Source of the DNA: Synechococcus sp. HK05
GTDB lineage: Bacteria > Cyanobacteriota > Cyanobacteriia > PCC-6307 > Cyanobiaceae
DNA length: 52,747 nucleotides
Assembly: GCF_019104765.1 (NCBI RefSeq)
Contig: NZ_JAHRXJ010000013.1
Coordinates: 1-52,747 of the forward strand
Reading direction: 5' to 3'
Shown here: in pieces, positions 51,405 to 52,747 of the stretch
How positions within the stretch are numbered: position 1 is the stretch's first letter
How the letters are laid out: each line of letters begins with the position of its first letter
Made by a program: the position numbers and the translations under genes
Notes under the pieces: model-generated
Database searches by the model: none
Told to the model about the DNA's origin: nothing
The model's input: only the letters and a program-made list of their open reading frames with translations

Positions 51405-52145
51405 ATGACCATCACACACCTGCTGCTGGATATCGAAGGCACCACCTGCCCAGTGAGTTTTGTGGCGGACGTGCTCTTCCCCTACGCCCGAGCCGCGATC
51501 CCAGACTTCCTCATCAGCCAGGCTCAAGACCCCGAGATACAAGAACTGGCTCAAGAGGTGGAATCGGCCTGGCTGAAAGACACCGCGGATGAAGCCGTAG
51601 CCTTGCGCCAAGACGGCAGCCAGCTCCAGGGCCTGGCACGCCTAGCACCCTATTTACAGCTCTTGATCGACTGCGATGTGAAGCTCACAGCACTCAAAGA
51701 TCTACAAGGACGGATCTGGCGAGCTGGTTATGCCAATGGGGCATTGGTGGCCCCGCTGTTCAGCGATGTGGCCGAATCGCTGCAACGCTGGCACCAGGAA
51801 GGATTCACCCTAGCGGTGTACTCCTCAGGGTCGGTTCCCGCACAGCAACTGCTCTACGGCCACAGCACAGCAGGGGACTTACGGCCGCTCTTCAGCCACT
51901 GGTTTGACACACGCATCGGGATCAAACAGGAGCAGGCAAGCTACATCACGATTGCCAAGCAGATGAAGGTTGAAACGACGGAAGTGTTGTTCATTAGCGA
52001 TGCTCTCAGCGAACTGGAAGCCGCCTCCAGTGCGGGCATGGCCGTGCTGTTCAGCGATCGCGAGGGCAATCCAGGCCGCAACAACGGCAGGTTTGAGAGA
52101 ATCGATGATTACCGCAGGCTCAATCCCGCGCATGTCACTCAGTGA
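51405..52145 (+). CDS. mtnC: Enolase-phosphatase E1 (methionine salvage)
   Basis: The protein is 246 residues from ATG 51405. The HAD start Leu-Leu-Leu-Asp9-Ile-Glu11-Gly-Thr-Thr is the MtnC variant of motif I; Val-Tyr-Ser-Ser-Gly-Ser (II), Ile-Gly-Ile-Lys-Gln-Glu (III region) and Phe-Ile-Ser-Asp-Ala-Leu-Ser-Glu-Leu (IV) follow. It converts 2,3-diketo-5-methylthiopentyl-1-phosphate to acireductone, the substrate of MtnD (encoded at 38.7 kb). It overlaps the next gene by 14 bases. The DNA is lower in GC than the neighbourhood. Confidence 0.96.
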   Translation: MTITHLLLDIEGTTCPVSFVADVLFPYARAAIPDFLISQAQDPEIQELAQEVESAWLKDTADEAVALRQDGSQLQGLARLAPYLQLLIDCDVKLTALKDLQGRIWRAGYANGALVAPLFSDVAESLQRWHQEGFTLAVYSSGSVPAQQLLYGHSTAGDLRPLFSHWFDTRIGIKQEQASYITIAKQMKVETTEVLFISDALSELEAASSAGMAVLFSDREGNPGRNNGRFERIDDYRRLNPAHVTQ

Positions 52146-52524
52146 TCGCGACCAGGAGATTCTCTCCATCAACCAAGCCATGCTCAACAGCGTGGCCAGT
52201 GGCGACTGGAGTCGTTACGCGCAGTTCTGCGCCGCCGACCTGAGTTGCTTCGAGGGCGAAACCAATGGACACCTGGTGGAAGGCCTGCCATTCCACCAGT
52301 ACTACTTCAACCTTCCTGCAAGCGATGCGCCCGCGACGGCCGCAACGGTGACCATGGCCCGCCCGCACCTGCGCTGGCTCAGTGACGATGCCGTGGTGCT
52401 GAGTTACACCCGCCTCACCCAAAAGCTCGCTGGCGGCGAACCCATCACCGCGAGCTGCTGCGAAACGCGCATCTGGCAGCGCCTCAACGGCAGCTGGCAA
52501 CAGGTGCATGTGCACCGCAGCTGA
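52132..52524 (+). CDS. CaMKII association (hub) domain-like NTF2-fold protein
   Basis: The protein is 130 residues. Residues such as Ser-Cys-Phe-Glu-Gly-Glu-Thr-Asn-Gly-His-Leu-Val-Glu-Gly-Leu, then Phe-His-Gln-Tyr-Tyr-Phe, and the end Cys-Glu-Thr-Arg-Ile-Trp, Trp-Gln-Gln-Val-His-Val-His-Arg-Ser match the association domain of Ca2+/calmodulin-dependent kinase II, a rigid oligomer-forming NTF2 fold. No kinase is present; in bacteria such domains occur alone. The reading frame overlaps the end of mtnC by 14 bases, indicating translational coupling. Its biological role is unknown; a small-molecule pocket or a hub is possible. Confidence 0.85.
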   Translation: MSLSDRDQEILSINQAMLNSVASGDWSRYAQFCAADLSCFEGETNGHLVEGLPFHQYYFNLPASDAPATAATVTMARPHLRWLSDDAVVLSYTRLTQKLAGGEPITASCCETRIWQRLNGSWQQVHVHRS

Positions 52525-52534
52525 TCCAGCCAAC

Positions 52535-52560
52535 AAAAAAGCCACCCTTTCGGGTGGCTT
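52535..52560 (-). terminator. Terminator of the rRNA operon
   Basis: On the minus strand a nine-pair stem (AAGCCACCC/GGGTGGCTT, four-base loop) is followed by a run of six U (A at 52535-52540 on the plus strand). It lies about 75 bases beyond the 5S rRNA 3' end and 10 bases past the convergent CaMKII-like gene. It may act in both directions, but the U-run is only on the minus side. Confidence 0.88.
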
Positions 52561-52634
52561 CTCTGTCTCATCGCCTCAGCTGCTGATCAACAGCAAGCTT
52601 TGAGGTGTGAGCTGGTTGGAGCAAAGAATGTTTT

Positions 52635-52747
52635 ACCTGGCATCGACCTATTTTCTCAGGGGGCTACCCCCCAAATATCGTCGGCGCTGCATCGTTTCAC
52701 AGCCGAGTTCGAGATGGATCGGAGTGGTTCCAATGCGCCATGGACAC
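52635..52747 (-). rRNA. rrf: 5S ribosomal RNA (5' end cut by window edge)
   Basis: On the minus strand the sequence contains the 5S signatures GGAACCACUCCGAUCCAUCUCGAACUC (start of loops B/C), GUGAAACG, and the ending AAAAUAGGUCGAUGCCAGGU. About the first five bases lie outside the window; the 3' end position is uncertain by one or two bases. It marks the end of an rRNA operon (16S and 23S beyond the window) transcribed leftwards. Confidence 0.95.

Overview
This window comes from a GC-rich unicellular cyanobacterium, most likely of the Synechococcus/Cyanobium (picocyanobacterial) group. The evidence is photosystem genes (start of psbA, complete psaE), a CP12 Calvin-cycle regulator, the cyanobacterial nitrogen co-regulator PipX next to pipY, an Mg-type HemB, and many families found mainly in cyanobacteria (DUF1823, DUF2301, DUF3086, DUF3119, DUF4079). 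The genes are densely packed, and stop/start overlaps of 4 bases are common. No insertion sequence, prophage or CRISPR array is visible. The left edge cuts psbA and the right edge cuts a 5S rRNA, the distal end of an rRNA operon.

Layout. 1-6.5 kb: psbA start, a small lipoprotein and a small secreted protein, an aspartoacylase-like hydrolase, a GST/DUF2301/ABC-F operon, and cp12. 6.5-11.8 kb: obg, a solitary sugar-type ABC ATPase, mutS2 and a glyoxalase-fold gene. 11.9-15.6 kb: an envelope export locus with an HlyD-like adaptor plus a tiny membrane protein, facing a TolC-like channel co-transcribed with two paralogous tiny membrane proteins. No ABC exporter is present. 15.7-21.1 kb: hemB, feoAB behind a probable Fur box, small proteins, gluQRS and HU. 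21.3-28.4 kb: a degenerate metallo-beta-lactamase-fold protein, a glycogen debranching enzyme, tRNA-Gly, a GPH/MFS sugar transporter, and an mlaE-DUF3119-DUF3086-plsY lipid operon. 28.4-33.2 kb: the run der-ecfT-pipX-pipY-sepF-proC on the minus strand. 33.3-40.4 kb: an L,D-transpeptidase-fold protein, tRNA dihydrouridine synthase, a cellulose-synthase-like glycosyltransferase, cobalamin, methionine-salvage (mtnD), miaE and aroQ genes. 40.5-45.4 kb: two tRNAs, then a response regulator, a sensor kinase, a short LysR-like regulator and an aldehyde dehydrogenase. 45.5-52.7 kb: a four-LysM protein, recQ, a conserved unknown, psaE, mutM, mtnB-mtnC, a CaMKII-association-domain protein, and the rRNA terminator and 5S rRNA.

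How the genes connect. Most are housekeeping: photosynthesis, tetrapyrrole, iron, translation GTPases, DNA repair, carbon storage and lipid synthesis. The least explained parts are: (a) the HlyD/TolC/twin-small-protein locus, which might partner with the GT2 polysaccharide synthase 20 kb away; (b) the two-component plus short LysR-like cassette, with a hairpin that appears to mask a ribosome-binding site; and (c) the mtnBC operon ending in a bacterial homologue of the CaMKII hub domain.
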